The notes under the pieces were generated by a model, which was not told where the DNA came from, made no database searches, and was given only the letters and a program-made list of their open reading frames with translations. The position numbers were made by a program, and so were the translations under genes. From assembly GCF_004153455.1 (NCBI RefSeq), contig NZ_SDQE01000012.1, positions 62,001-126,000 of the forward strand: 64,000 nucleotides of DNA. The letters run 5' to 3'. The stretch is from Allopusillimonas ginsengisoli. Its GTDB lineage: Bacteria > Pseudomonadota > Gammaproteobacteria > Burkholderiales > Burkholderiaceae_B. Of this stretch, positions 42,533-51,714 are shown piece by piece (the stretch's first letter is position 1; each line of letters opens with the position of its first letter).

Positions 42533-43414
42533 TCAGAAGATGTAGGCGTAACGCAATTGCACGCCGCGCATCTTGGGTCCGTTCCTGACATCGAGGTCGT
42601 GGATATACTGCAATTGAATCTGGTTGGCGTCATTCAGCTGATGGGTGATCTCCGCTGCCAGTTGATGGCTGCGCTGGCTGGATAGCACGGTATCGCCGTT
42701 GATCTTCTCCTTGCCGCCGGTTTCGTATCGATAGCGCATGCCTACGTAGGTGTCGGGCGTGATGTTGGTCGAGGCCAGGAACATCAGCCGCATCGACGGA
42801 GATTTCTTCAATCGCTGGCCATAATAGTTGTTGTTGTCGCCATAGAACTCGAACTCCGCGACACCTTCCAGAAAGGTGGATTCGCCTATTCCCTTCACGA
42901 AGGCAAAATCCTGTATTGTTGTCCATCGATTATTGCCAGGCGACACGTCTGCGTGCGAGCCGTGGTAGCGACCCGTAGGGAACGTAATGAAGGGTTCCCA
43001 TGCGAACCAGGTGCGGGTCTCTTCGTTGTTGTAGAACCAGAACGCAGCGCCGGCCTGGATGTCGCCCATGCCGGTCAGCCTGTCGTGCGGCACGCCTGGT
43101 ACTTTGGCGGTGGTGCGAAAGGCAGGAGCGATCAGCTCGTACTGGACGGTGACATTGCCGATCTGGCGAAAAGCCATGGGGCGCAGCACCAATGCCTGAA
43201 CGTCTATACGTGGTCCGCCGTCAATCCGGTGGCCGCGATCATAGAAGCCGTGGCTGCCCAGGGCCGCAAAATAGCTCGCAAAAATATTGGTGCCGGGCGG
43301 CGCGGGTATCCAGTCGCGCGCGCTTGGATCACCGGCCTGGGCCTGCCCTGCCAGGCCCAGACAGGCAGCCAGTGCCAACAGGGCGGTGCAGAGCGCTCCA
43401 GTGCTTTTTTTCAT
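42533..43414 (-). CDS. Outer-membrane beta-barrel protein, phenol MetA-deg / transporter family
   Basis: 293 residues with a signal peptide (LALAACLGLAGQAQA). Alternating amphipathic strands, a GMGDIQAGAAFWFY segment, and a C-terminal aromatic residue (YAYIF) mark an outer-membrane barrel of the type encoded near aromatic catabolic genes. It may be a porin for aromatic amines. It lies directly before aauB; the A. faecalis aau locus also has an unassigned gene (orf-1) in this place, but I cannot confirm homology. GAGGAG precedes the ATG. Confidence 0.75.
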   Translation of the reverse strand: MKKSTGALCTALLALAACLGLAGQAQAGDPSARDWIPAPPGTNIFASYFAALGSHGFYDRGHRIDGGPRIDVQALVLRPMAFRQIGNVTVQYELIAPAFRTTAKVPGVPHDRLTGMGDIQAGAAFWFYNNEETRTWFAWEPFITFPTGRYHGSHADVSPGNNRWTTIQDFAFVKGIGESTFLEGVAEFEFYGDNNNYYGQRLKKSPSMRLMFLASTNITPDTYVGMRYRYETGGKEKINGDTVLSSQRSHQLAAEITHQLNDANQIQLQYIHDLDVRNGPKMRGVQLRYAYIF

Positions 43415-43464
43415 ACAGTCTCCTCATTATTTTGTTGTTGTCGACGCGTCATGCGCGCAGCCGA

Positions 43465-44967
43465 TCAGTGTGCGGCGGGGTAAGCCATGCAGACGGATTT
43501 TTTCTCCAGATACATATCAATTGCGGCGTGGCCGTGTTCGCGTCCGATGCCGGATTGCTTGTAGCCGCCGAAGGGCATGTGAGGGTCGAGCATGTTGTGC
43601 GTATTGACCCAGACAGTGCCCGCCCGGATGCGTGGCACAAGCCGGTTGACGCGTGTCAGGTCGTTGCTCCAGATGCTGGCGCCCAACCCGAACTGGGTGT
43701 CGTTGGCGCATGCAATCGCATCCTCTTCCGTATCAAAGGCGCCGGCGACCACGACGGGGCCAAAAATCTCTTCGCGGCTGATGCGGGCGCCCGCGGGCGC
43801 ATGGGCGAACACGGTAGGCCGTACAAAATAGCCCTCGCCTTCGTCCGCCGCGCCGCCTGCCAGCATGCGCGCGCCTTCTTGCTTGCCAATGGCGATATAG
43901 TCCAGCACCCGTTTTTGATGGCGGGCCGAAATCATCGGGCCTATTTGCGTGTCCGGATCCAGCCCGGAGCCCAGCTTCATGCCCGACGCGATGTCTGCGA
44001 GTCCTGCGACCACGCGATCGTAGATGCCTTTCTGAACAAACAGCCGCGAACCGGCCGTGCAGACCTGGCCCTGGTTGAAGAAGATGGCGCCGGCCGCGCC
44101 TTGTATGGCCAGATCGATATCGCAATCGTCCAGGATGATGACGGGGGACTTCCCGCCCAGCTCCAGCGACACGCGTTTCATGTCGTCCACGGCCTGGCGG
44201 CCAATCAGCTTGCCGACTTCCGTCGATCCGGTGAAAGCGATCTTGTCGACATCAGGATGGGCGACCAACGCCGCGCCGGTTACCTCGCCCCGCCCAGTAA
44301 TGACGTTGACGACCCCAGGCGGAAAACCGGCCTCAAGCGCCAGCTCAGCCAGGCGAATGGCCGTCAGCGGTGTTTCCTCCGCAGGTTTGAGCACGACGGT
44401 GCAGCCAGTGGCGACAGCAGGCGCAATTTTCCATATAGCCATAAGCAGCGGAAAATTCCACGGCACGATGGCTGCCACGACGCCTACGGGCTCCGGGCGG
44501 GTATAGGCGTGATAGTTCACGCCCGGCGGAAAAGGAATGGACACATTCAAGGTTTCGCCGGAAATCTTGGTGGCCCATCCCGCCATATAGCGCAACCATT
44601 GGGCGCCGGCGCCAACTTCCAGGCCTTGCGATAAGGCCAATAGTTTGCCGTTGTTCAATGTCTCGAGCCGTGCCAGCTCATCGCCATGCTGTTCGACCAG
44701 ATCCGCCAGCCGGAGCAGCAGCCTTTCTCTGGCGACGGGGAGCATATCGCGCCACGCCGGGGCTTCAAAAGCATGCCGTGCAGCCTTGACTGCTTCGTTT
44801 ACCTGCCGAGGGCCGGCCTCCAGCTGATGCGCAATCACCACGCCGCGAGCGGGGTCATAAACGGGAATGGCGTCCCCGTCTCCTTCGGTCCAGGGCTTGC
44901 CGCCGATAATCATGTGTTCTCGTATGGCGGCCAGCTCCGGGCGGTCGTGATCCAATGCAACTGACAT
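43465..44967 (-). CDS. NAD-dependent aldehyde dehydrogenase, phenylacetaldehyde dehydrogenase-like
   Basis: 500 residues with full ALDH signatures: PWNFPLLMAIWK, KPAEETPLTA, FTGSTEVGK, general base Glu in LELGGKSP and nucleophilic Cys in NQGQVCTAGSR. It is the first gene of the aau operon and would oxidise the arylacetaldehyde made by the amine dehydrogenase (phenylacetaldehyde, or indole-3-acetaldehyde from tryptamine) to the arylacetate. The aldehyde forms in the periplasm and must enter the cytosol, since no signal peptide is present. GGGAGGAG precedes the ATG. Confidence 0.88.
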   Translation of the reverse strand: MSVALDHDRPELAAIREHMIIGGKPWTEGDGDAIPVYDPARGVVIAHQLEAGPRQVNEAVKAARHAFEAPAWRDMLPVARERLLLRLADLVEQHGDELARLETLNNGKLLALSQGLEVGAGAQWLRYMAGWATKISGETLNVSIPFPPGVNYHAYTRPEPVGVVAAIVPWNFPLLMAIWKIAPAVATGCTVVLKPAEETPLTAIRLAELALEAGFPPGVVNVITGRGEVTGAALVAHPDVDKIAFTGSTEVGKLIGRQAVDDMKRVSLELGGKSPVIILDDCDIDLAIQGAAGAIFFNQGQVCTAGSRLFVQKGIYDRVVAGLADIASGMKLGSGLDPDTQIGPMISARHQKRVLDYIAIGKQEGARMLAGGAADEGEGYFVRPTVFAHAPAGARISREEIFGPVVVAGAFDTEEDAIACANDTQFGLGASIWSNDLTRVNRLVPRIRAGTVWVNTHNMLDPHMPFGGYKQSGIGREHGHAAIDMYLEKKSVCMAYPAAH

Positions 44968-45041
44968 GTGTCCGCTCCTCCCGATAGTAATGGAAGCAGC
45001 ATAGCAACGGGGTGCGGCCGGGTATTGTTGTGTTGTGCACT

Positions 45042-45066
45042 ACGGCATGTCTGTTTGCGCACGGCA
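45042..45066. promoter_or_regulatory. Direct repeat TGCCGT (minus strand) upstream of the aau operon
   Basis: On the plus strand ACGGCA occurs at 45042-45047 and 45061-45066, each preceded by a similar TGCAC or TGCGC, giving a 19-base period. It lies about 75-100 bases before the aldehyde dehydrogenase start codon. Direct repeats at roughly two helical turns are the normal layout for AraC-family activators, and one such gene closes this cluster. Confidence 0.35.
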
Positions 45067-45079
45067 AGCGCGCAGACGT

Positions 45080-46309
45080 TCAGTATTCGGAAGATTTGCC
45101 GGTGAGCGCCACGCCGACGCGCAGCATGAAATATGAAAAACTGTCCATCATCCGTCCCAGCCAGCCGCGGCGCTGCAAGGACGCTTCGGTCACCTGTCTC
45201 GCATTGGACTGGATTTCGGCTTCGAGCGCCTCTTTCAGCGACAGCGCAAAATCCGGATCTTTGATGTAGACATTGGCCTCGCGTGCCAGCAGGAGGCTGA
45301 ACGGATCCAGGTTGGAGGAACCCACCATGGCGCAGCTGTCCATGACGGCGACCTTGGCATGCAGGTAGCTTGCCATGTATTCGTAGAGCTCGATCCGTGA
45401 ATCCAGCAGCTTGCAGTACATATAGCGACTGGCGCGGTACTGCATGGCGTATTCGGAGTGACCCTGCAACAGCAGCCTGACACGCACCCCGCGCGCAGCG
45501 GCCGCAACCAGGGCTTTACGCAGGCGTCGGCCAGGAAAAAAATAGGCGTTGGCAATCAGAATGTCGGACTGTGCTCCAGCCATGGTAGTGAGGTAGACGT
45601 TTTCTATGGATTGCCGATGCAAAATATTGTCGCGCAGCAGCAGCGCCGCTTTCATGCCGGGGCTGAAGCGTGGCTGGGGTTGCTTGATTCGTGCCTGCCG
45701 CCATGCGCTCCAGTTGCGCAGACGTTCATAAAAGGTGGCCCAGTCGTCACGTCGCCGCCAGGCCATGCGCAGCCACAGGGCGCGTTGCGCTTTTGCGATG
45801 TCGTCGACAATAGGCCCTTGCAACTGCACCGCAAAGTCGAATCTGGGCTGTGGCCCTGTGCCGTCGTCGGGTACATCGACATAATCATCCAGAATGTTGA
45901 TGCCGCCGACGAAGGCGACCGCATCATCCACAACGGCTGTCTTGCGGTGCAACCGTCGCAATCGCCGCAGATTGAAGCGCACATTGCTGACACCGCGCGG
46001 CTCGGGCCGGTAAACGCGATAATGGGCGCCCATCTCGGCCAACTGGCGTGAGATCTCCTGGACATGTTCATTGCTGCCAAATCCATCTATGACCACGCGC
46101 ACCTTGATGCCGCGCGCGCAGGCTTGCGCCAAGTGTGCGAGCACACGCCGTGCGGTATCATCCATCGAGAAAATATAGGTTTCCAGGTGCACCTGAGTCT
46201 GGGCCTGATCGATCGCTTTGCACAGGGCCGGGAAAAAATCGCCGCCATTGTGCAGCAGTGCGATCTGATTGCCATCGGTCCAATGGAGACGTGATTCCTT
46301 GTTGGCCAT
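45080..46309 (-). CDS. clsB: Cardiolipin synthase B-type phospholipase D-family protein
   Basis: 409 residues with two HKD motifs: HRKTAVVDDAVAFVGG in the first half and HAKVAVMDSCAMVGSSNLD in the second. This pair is the catalytic signature of phospholipase D-type cardiolipin synthases, and the absence of N-terminal membrane helices points to the ClsB group. It makes cardiolipin from phosphatidylglycerol and a second lipid at the inner membrane. It precedes a hydrolase and a nuclease-like gene on the same strand. Confidence 0.88.
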   Translation of the reverse strand: MANKESRLHWTDGNQIALLHNGGDFFPALCKAIDQAQTQVHLETYIFSMDDTARRVLAHLAQACARGIKVRVVIDGFGSNEHVQEISRQLAEMGAHYRVYRPEPRGVSNVRFNLRRLRRLHRKTAVVDDAVAFVGGINILDDYVDVPDDGTGPQPRFDFAVQLQGPIVDDIAKAQRALWLRMAWRRRDDWATFYERLRNWSAWRQARIKQPQPRFSPGMKAALLLRDNILHRQSIENVYLTTMAGAQSDILIANAYFFPGRRLRKALVAAAARGVRVRLLLQGHSEYAMQYRASRYMYCKLLDSRIELYEYMASYLHAKVAVMDSCAMVGSSNLDPFSLLLAREANVYIKDPDFALSLKEALEAEIQSNARQVTEASLQRRGWLGRMMDSFSYFMLRVGVALTGKSSEY

Positions 46310-46336
46310 GCCTGCCGCCTGCCTCCGTCTGTATCG

Positions 46337-47215
46337 CTAGAGGCCCATGAGACCTAATATCCCCAGGCTGAGCGCCGTGTCGTTCCTGCGCAACTGCATG
46401 AGAATATTGAAATGGTTGACGCCGGGGATTTCGGCCAGCGTTACCGGGAAACCGCAGTCCTGCCAGGCTTGTCCAAAGTATTGGCTCTGGCGCTTGAATT
46501 CGCTGGTTTCGTGTTCCCCCCAGGCGACCAGCAGCGGGCAGCCTTGTTCGGGAAGATGAAAGACAGGGCTGGCGTCAATGGCGGTTGCTTCATCCAGATG
46601 CGCCCATTCGTTGATGTGGGTATGAACCAGTGGCCGCAAATCAAAGAGTCCGCTCAATGGACTCGCGCTCTGGAGGATATCGGGCGGGGCATCATACTGG
46701 GCATGCCAGTCCCCGGCCAGCAGCATGCCGACCAGATGCCCTCCCGCCGAGCTGCCGCTTGCATGAATGCGCGCGGGGTCTCCGTTATAGGTGGCAATGT
46801 TGCGCCAGGCCCAGGCCAGCGCGCGCCGGCATTGATCGATGATGCGCGCCAGGCTGACGCTGGGCGCCAGCGAGTAATTGATGGCGACGACGGTGGCGCC
46901 TGCTTGCGTGAACATGGGCGCCATGAAAGAGGAATCCTCCTTGGACAGTGCGCGCCAGTATCCGCCGTGAACAAAAAAGTAAACCGGCGCACCCGCCTGG
47001 GGCGCGGGGAAAATATCCAGCGTTTCGTCCGGGTGGTCGCCATACGCGACCGACAGATATCCCTTGACCCGTGTTCGGGCCTGCGCGCTGAACTCTGCGT
47101 ATTCCTGAAGAAAGGGCAGGCAGTCCGGCACCGAGGCGCGCGCATTGTACTGACGGTCGAGTTCGTCGGCCGGGTATCCCATCGGGTTGTGGTCGGAGAG
47201 CGGCGTGGCGTTCAT
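46337..47215 (-). CDS. Alpha/beta hydrolase, arylformamidase-like
   Basis: 292 residues. The oxyanion-hole motif is FFVHGGYWRALSK and the nucleophile elbow is SGSSAGGHLVG; the acid and His lie near LVAWGEHETSEF and IPGVNHF. The HGGYW and nearby pattern is that of kynurenine formamidase-like serine hydrolases. True arylformamidase would convert N-formylkynurenine in tryptophan breakdown, but no tryptophan dioxygenase or kynureninase gene is adjacent, so the substrate is open. Confidence 0.75.
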   Translation of the reverse strand: MNATPLSDHNPMGYPADELDRQYNARASVPDCLPFLQEYAEFSAQARTRVKGYLSVAYGDHPDETLDIFPAPQAGAPVYFFVHGGYWRALSKEDSSFMAPMFTQAGATVVAINYSLAPSVSLARIIDQCRRALAWAWRNIATYNGDPARIHASGSSAGGHLVGMLLAGDWHAQYDAPPDILQSASPLSGLFDLRPLVHTHINEWAHLDEATAIDASPVFHLPEQGCPLLVAWGEHETSEFKRQSQYFGQAWQDCGFPVTLAEIPGVNHFNILMQLRRNDTALSLGILGLMGL

Positions 47216-47217
47216 GG

Positions 47218-48075
47218 TCAGGGCAGCTCCAGTTCGGCAAACAGCGGTGCGTGGTCGGAAATCTGCCGCCAGGGCAGCCCCTGCAATACGCGCGCTTTGC
47301 GCACAGCGAAGCCACGCTGATAGATGCGGTCAAGGCGCAGCCAGGGGAAGGCTGCCGGAAATGTGCGTGGCGGCGGGGTCATCCGGGCCGCACCGTTATT
47401 GCCCAACTCGTGCACCTTTTGGGCCAATGGCCGAGGCTGAGGCAGATGCAGCAGTGTGTTGCGCCATCGCTTTACGGAGTTGCGCAGAAGGCGCGGCTCG
47501 CTGTCGTTGTGCGGCGCGATCGCAAATACTTCGTACAGGCCAAGTTGCTGCACGAACAGTGGTGCCAGGCGATTGTGCCAGTCGTTGAAGTCACCCGCAA
47601 TGAGCATGGGCTCGTCATCAGGCACCAGACGCCGAATGCGTTCGACCAGCGCAGCCACCTGCCGTGACCGGCTGCCGGCAAACAGGCCAAGGTGGACCAC
47701 CATGCAGTGTACGGGAACCTCTTCGATCTCGATGACCGCATGCAGCAGGCCCCGTTGTTCCAGCCGGTGATCGGAGATGTCCTGGTTTTCGTGCTGGAGG
47801 ATGGGAAAGCGCGACAACAGTGCATTGCCATGATCCGTATGGGAACGCACCGCATTGCAACCGTAGGCCGTATGCATGCACAGCGCCGCGCCCAGCGATT
47901 CGTGCTGGGCGTTCAGGCTGATGCGCTGCTCGTTGCGGCCCTGCAGCTCTTGCAGGAACAGGAGATCGGGACGCAATCCATACAGCCCGAGACGCAGTTC
48001 TGCAAACGATTCCCGGGTGCCCGTTGCCGAGCGGCCTTTATGAATGTTGTAGCTGACGACCCGTATGACGGACAC
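47218..48075 (-). CDS. Endonuclease/exonuclease/phosphatase (EEP) family protein
   Basis: About 285 residues. EEP fold motifs: RVVSYNIHKG, FLQELQG with catalytic Glu, NALLSRFPI, IAGDFNDW with Asp and Asn, and a C-terminal SDHAPLFAEL with the His. This superfamily cleaves phosphodiester or phosphate esters; small bacterial members next to clsB are common and uncharacterised. I prefer the GTG at 48075, which has GGGAG at 5 bases, over the in-frame GTG at 48081, which abuts that sequence. Confidence 0.83.
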   Translation of the reverse strand: MSVIRVVSYNIHKGRSATGTRESFAELRLGLYGLRPDLLFLQELQGRNEQRISLNAQHESLGAALCMHTAYGCNAVRSHTDHGNALLSRFPILQHENQDISDHRLEQRGLLHAVIEIEEVPVHCMVVHLGLFAGSRSRQVAALVERIRRLVPDDEPMLIAGDFNDWHNRLAPLFVQQLGLYEVFAIAPHNDSEPRLLRNSVKRWRNTLLHLPQPRPLAQKVHELGNNGAARMTPPPRTFPAAFPWLRLDRIYQRGFAVRKARVLQGLPWRQISDHAPLFAELELP

Positions 48076-48105
48076 TTGCACTCCCTTAGACTGACTTTCT
48101 CCCCC

Positions 48106-49896
48106 TTACTTTACCTCGGTATTGCGTAGACGGATATGAAGCTCACGCAATTGCTTTTCGTCGACCGTGGATGGCGCCTGCGTTAACAGGCACTGCGCAC
48201 GCTGCGTTTTGGGGAAAGCAATCACGTCGCGGATGGATTCCGCGCCCGTCATGAGGGTGACCAGGCGATCCAGGCCAAAGGCCACGCCGCCATGCGGCGG
48301 AGCCCCATATTGCAGCGCATCGAGCAGGAAGCCGAACTTGCTGCGGGCTTCATCGGCATCGATATTGAGCGCACTGAACACCTTGCGCTGCACGTCTGCA
48401 CGGTGAATACGCACCGAGCCGCCACCCAATTCCCAGCCATTCAGCACCATGTCGTAGGCCTTGGCAAGCGCCTTGCTGGGATCGGTTTCGAGCAGGTCTT
48501 CGTGGCCATCTTTCGGGCTGGTAAAGGGATGGTGTGCCGAAAAATAACGGCCCTCGTCCTCGTCGTACTCGAACATCGGGAAATCGACCACCCACAGCGG
48601 CTGCCATCCCGCCTGGAACAGGCCGTTCGCCTTGCCGAACTCGCTGTGTCCGATCTTGACCCGCAGCGCGCCAATGGCGTCGTTGACCACTTTGGCCTTG
48701 TCGGCGCCAAAAAAGATCAAATCGCCGCTTTGCGCCCCTGTGCGCTCGATCAACTGGGCAAGCGCGTCGGCATGGATGTTCTTGACGATGGGTGACTGGA
48801 GCCCTTCCGGGATGGCGGACGCATCATTGACCTTGATATAGGCCAGCCCTTTGGCACCGTAGATGGCGACGAATTTGGTGTAGGCATCTATCTCGCTGCG
48901 CGGCATGCTGGCGCCGCCCGGCACACGCAAGGCCACCACACGGGAGGCGGGGTCGTTGGCGGGCGCCGAAAACACCTTGAAGCTGACGTCCTGCATCAGG
49001 TCCGCCACATCGACGAACTCCAGCTTGACGCGCAGGTCGGGTTTGTCGGAGCCATAGCGGTGCATGGCGTCGCTCCACGACATGATGGGAAAAGGCTTGG
49101 GCAGCTCGGTGTGCTGCACATTGGCGAACACCTGGCGAATCATGCCTTCGAAGATCTCGCGAATCTGTTCCTCGTTCAGGAAAGAGGTCTCGCAATCGAT
49201 CTGAGTGAATTCGGGCTGCCGGTCCGCGCGCAGGTCTTCGTCGCGAAAGCACTTGGTAATCTGATAGTAGCGATCAAAGCCCGACACCATCAGCATTTGC
49301 TTGAACAGCTGCGGCGATTGCGGCAACGCATAGAACTCCCCCGAGTTCACGCGCGACGGCACGAGGTAGTCGCGCGCGCCTTCCGGTGTGCTCTTGGTGA
49401 GCATAGGGGTTTCGATATCCACGAAGCCGAGTGCGTCGAGATACTTGCGCACTTCCATGGACACCCGGTAGCGCAGCATCAGGTTGTTTTGCATCTGAGG
49501 GCGGCGCAGATCCAGCACACGATGCGTCAGACGGGTGGTTTCGGACAGGTTGTCGTCATCCAGCTGGAAGGGGGGCGTCACCGAGGGATTGAGTACGTCG
49601 ATGTCGCGGCACAGCACTTCGACTTCACCGGAGGCGAGTTCGGCATTGGTGGTGCCCTCGGGGCGCAGGCGCACCAGGCCCGTGACTCGAATGCAGAACT
49701 CATTGCGTATGCTTTCAGCTGTGGCGAAGGCCTGGACATTGTCCGGGTCGACGACAATCTGGGCCAGGCCGGCCCGGTCGCGCAGGTCGATGAAGATGAC
49801 GCCTCCGTGATCGCGGCGGCGATGAACCCAGCCGAACAAGGTGACTGTCTGGTCCAGGTATTGTTTACTGACCTCGCCGGTGTAGCAGGTACGCAT
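48106..49896 (-). CDS. aspS: Aspartyl-tRNA synthetase
   Basis: A 596-residue class II synthetase of the bacterial type. Anticodon-binding OB-fold: [20 protein letters not shown]. Motif 2 is [18 protein letters not shown]. The bacterial GAD insertion follows (residues ~280-430), and motif 3 is [26 protein letters not shown] precedes the ATG. Upstream, the FmdB-like gene lies 57 bases away on the same strand. In many betaproteobacteria a DUF502 gene stands between these two; it is missing here. Confidence 0.97.
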   Translation of the reverse strand: MRTCYTGEVSKQYLDQTVTLFGWVHRRRDHGGVIFIDLRDRAGLAQIVVDPDNVQAFATAESIRNEFCIRVTGLVRLRPEGTTNAELASGEVEVLCRDIDVLNPSVTPPFQLDDDNLSETTRLTHRVLDLRRPQMQNNLMLRYRVSMEVRKYLDALGFVDIETPMLTKSTPEGARDYLVPSRVNSGEFYALPQSPQLFKQMLMVSGFDRYYQITKCFRDEDLRADRQPEFTQIDCETSFLNEEQIREIFEGMIRQVFANVQHTELPKPFPIMSWSDAMHRYGSDKPDLRVKLEFVDVADLMQDVSFKVFSAPANDPASRVVALRVPGGASMPRSEIDAYTKFVAIYGAKGLAYIKVNDASAIPEGLQSPIVKNIHADALAQLIERTGAQSGDLIFFGADKAKVVNDAIGALRVKIGHSEFGKANGLFQAGWQPLWVVDFPMFEYDEDEGRYFSAHHPFTSPKDGHEDLLETDPSKALAKAYDMVLNGWELGGGSVRIHRADVQRKVFSALNIDADEARSKFGFLLDALQYGAPPHGGVAFGLDRLVTLMTGAESIRDVIAFPKTQRAQCLLTQAPSTVDEKQLRELHIRLRNTEVK

Positions 49897-49952
49897 CGAG
49901 GATTACTCCGTAGTGAAATTCTTGGTTAGGCCATGCGCGGTCGCGCAAGCGC

Positions 49953-50258
49953 TCAGGGGGTGGATGTGCCGCCTGGCGTAGAGGGCGTGGTTGCTGCCGT
50001 GCTGGCGGCGGCGGTGCCCGACGCGGCCGGTGTCGCGCTGCCGGATACCGGGGCGCTGGACGGCGCGGATGATCCGTTGTTGCGGAAATCGGTCACATAC
50101 CAGCCAGAGCCTTTCAGCTGGAAACCAGCGGCAGTTACTTGTTTGGCGTAGGTATTTTGCCCACATTCGGGGCAAACAGTCAGAATAGGGTCCGACATTT
50201 TTTGCAACACATCCTGGGCATGACCACAGGCGCTGCATTTATAAGCATAGATAGGCAC
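49953..50258 (-). CDS. FmdB-type zinc-ribbon protein with low-complexity tail
   Basis: About 101 residues from a GTG start at 50258, which yields the family start VPIYAYKCSACGHAQD. The zinc ribbon is CSAC...CPEC (Cys at residues ~8, 11, 28 and 31). FQLKGSGWYVTDF follows, and the last 35 residues are Ala/Ser/Thr/Pro-rich and probably disordered. FmdB-like proteins are frequent before aspS and may be regulators; function unproven. The longer in-frame reading upstream has no family similarity. Confidence 0.85.
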   Translation of the reverse strand: MPIYAYKCSACGHAQDVLQKMSDPILTVCPECGQNTYAKQVTAAGFQLKGSGWYVTDFRNNGSSAPSSAPVSGSATPAASGTAAASTAATTPSTPGGTSTP

Positions 50259-50421
50259 GACAGAAATCCCGAAAGAGTTTCCAGTAATACGCGCCTGAAA
50301 CCGCCTGCCGTGCATGAAACGGGCAATGCGGCGAGGCGCAAGAACGCGGTGAGGCGCAAAAAAAGACAATTTTAGCCGTTTTTGCCCGCCACGATGGCGG
50401 GCACTGAAGAACCGGCAGTGT

Positions 50422-51693
50422 CTAGAAGGTCTTGGGGATCATGAACATGGCGGCGGCGACCAGCGTGGGTACGGCAGCCGCCCCCAACAGTTTGAGCGGA
50501 GAGATCGCGCCGTCGGGAAAGCATCCCTTCAGAATGGAGAAGCCTGCAGGATTGGGTGCATTGGCAATGACGGTCAGGCCGCCGCCCGTTACAGCACCGG
50601 CCACCAGCATATAGCGCCAGACCTCGTCCGTGCCTTCGACCAGCGAACCCAGATAGGTGAGCGCGGCGTTATCGGTGACGGCGGTGAGTGCCGTGGCGCC
50701 CCAATACAGCACAAAAGGCGACAGGCCCGCCAGCAGATCCTGCAGCCACCATTTCTGGAGTCCGCCCAGCAGGACCAGGCCCGCGAGAAAAAAGCCAACC
50801 ATCAGGCCTTCCCGGATGAGCAGCGGGTTCTGATAGCGGGCATAGGCCTGGGCATAGCCGATGAACAGCATGAGGAAACCCAGAAAAATCACAGGGTGGT
50901 GCGCCGACAGCACGATGCCGACCAAGAAGGCAGTGTGAATCGCGATCACGGAGAATGGGACGGGAGGACGTTCTTTTTCGTCGGGATTCTTGCCGATCTC
51001 GCCGTTGAGCAAATGTGTGCGGCAGATGAAGGTGAGCACGCCGGCGTTGATGATAACGGCCGACGCCGCGCGCCAGCCGAAGTGGGTGGCCATATAAGCT
51101 GAGTCCCAGCCGAAGGTGTTGGCAACCATCAGCACGGGCGGGGCTGCGTAAGCGGTGAGCACCCCGCCAATCGAGATGTTGACGAACAGCACGCCGATGG
51201 TCAGGTATTTGAACCCTGCCTGATTGGGGCGACGAAAATACGCGTCGCGCAGCAGCAGGGCGGCCAGCGTCATGGCCGCAGGCTCGGTAATGAATGACCC
51301 GGACAAAGGAACCAGTGAGAGTGTCACAAAGTACATGGCCAATTCATTGCGTATGGGCAGAATTCTCGCCACCACACGCACCATCATGTTCACCAGTTCC
51401 AGAATGGGCCGGCTGGCCGCGACGACCATGATGGCGAAGACAAAGGCCGGTTCCGTAAAGTTGCGTGTATCCACATATTCGACCATGGTGCCCAGCCCTG
51501 CGACCAGCGCCATGCAGGCCAGCAGCACACAGGCCCAGACCCCGAACACCGCCTCGACCTCGGACAGCATGTGCCACAACCCGGCATGCGGTCCATTGCG
51601 ATGCGCCAGCCTGGCAAAGACAGGCACCGAAAAGGTATGGATGATGGCGATTGCAAACAGTGCTGTTGCCAGATACTCGAGAAAACCGGTCAT
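50422..51693 (-). CDS. Putative Na+/H+ antiporter (PF07399-like membrane protein)
   Basis: 423 residues with about 11-12 hydrophobic helices. Charged or polar residues inside membrane segments (SGSFITEPAAMTLAALLLRD, then TAVTDNAALTYLGSL, and AGAVTGGGLTVIANAPNPAG) resemble ArsB/NhaD transporters and match the PF07399 putative antiporter family. The ion is unproven. It lies 21 bases before ubiA when read in map order but is downstream of it in transcription. Confidence 0.78.
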   Translation of the reverse strand: MTGFLEYLATALFAIAIIHTFSVPVFARLAHRNGPHAGLWHMLSEVEAVFGVWACVLLACMALVAGLGTMVEYVDTRNFTEPAFVFAIMVVAASRPILELVNMMVRVVARILPIRNELAMYFVTLSLVPLSGSFITEPAAMTLAALLLRDAYFRRPNQAGFKYLTIGVLFVNISIGGVLTAYAAPPVLMVANTFGWDSAYMATHFGWRAASAVIINAGVLTFICRTHLLNGEIGKNPDEKERPPVPFSVIAIHTAFLVGIVLSAHHPVIFLGFLMLFIGYAQAYARYQNPLLIREGLMVGFFLAGLVLLGGLQKWWLQDLLAGLSPFVLYWGATALTAVTDNAALTYLGSLVEGTDEVWRYMLVAGAVTGGGLTVIANAPNPAGFSILKGCFPDGAISPLKLLGAAAVPTLVAAAMFMIPKTF

Positions 51694-51714
51694 GTCTTAC
51701 CTACGTATTTGTTG

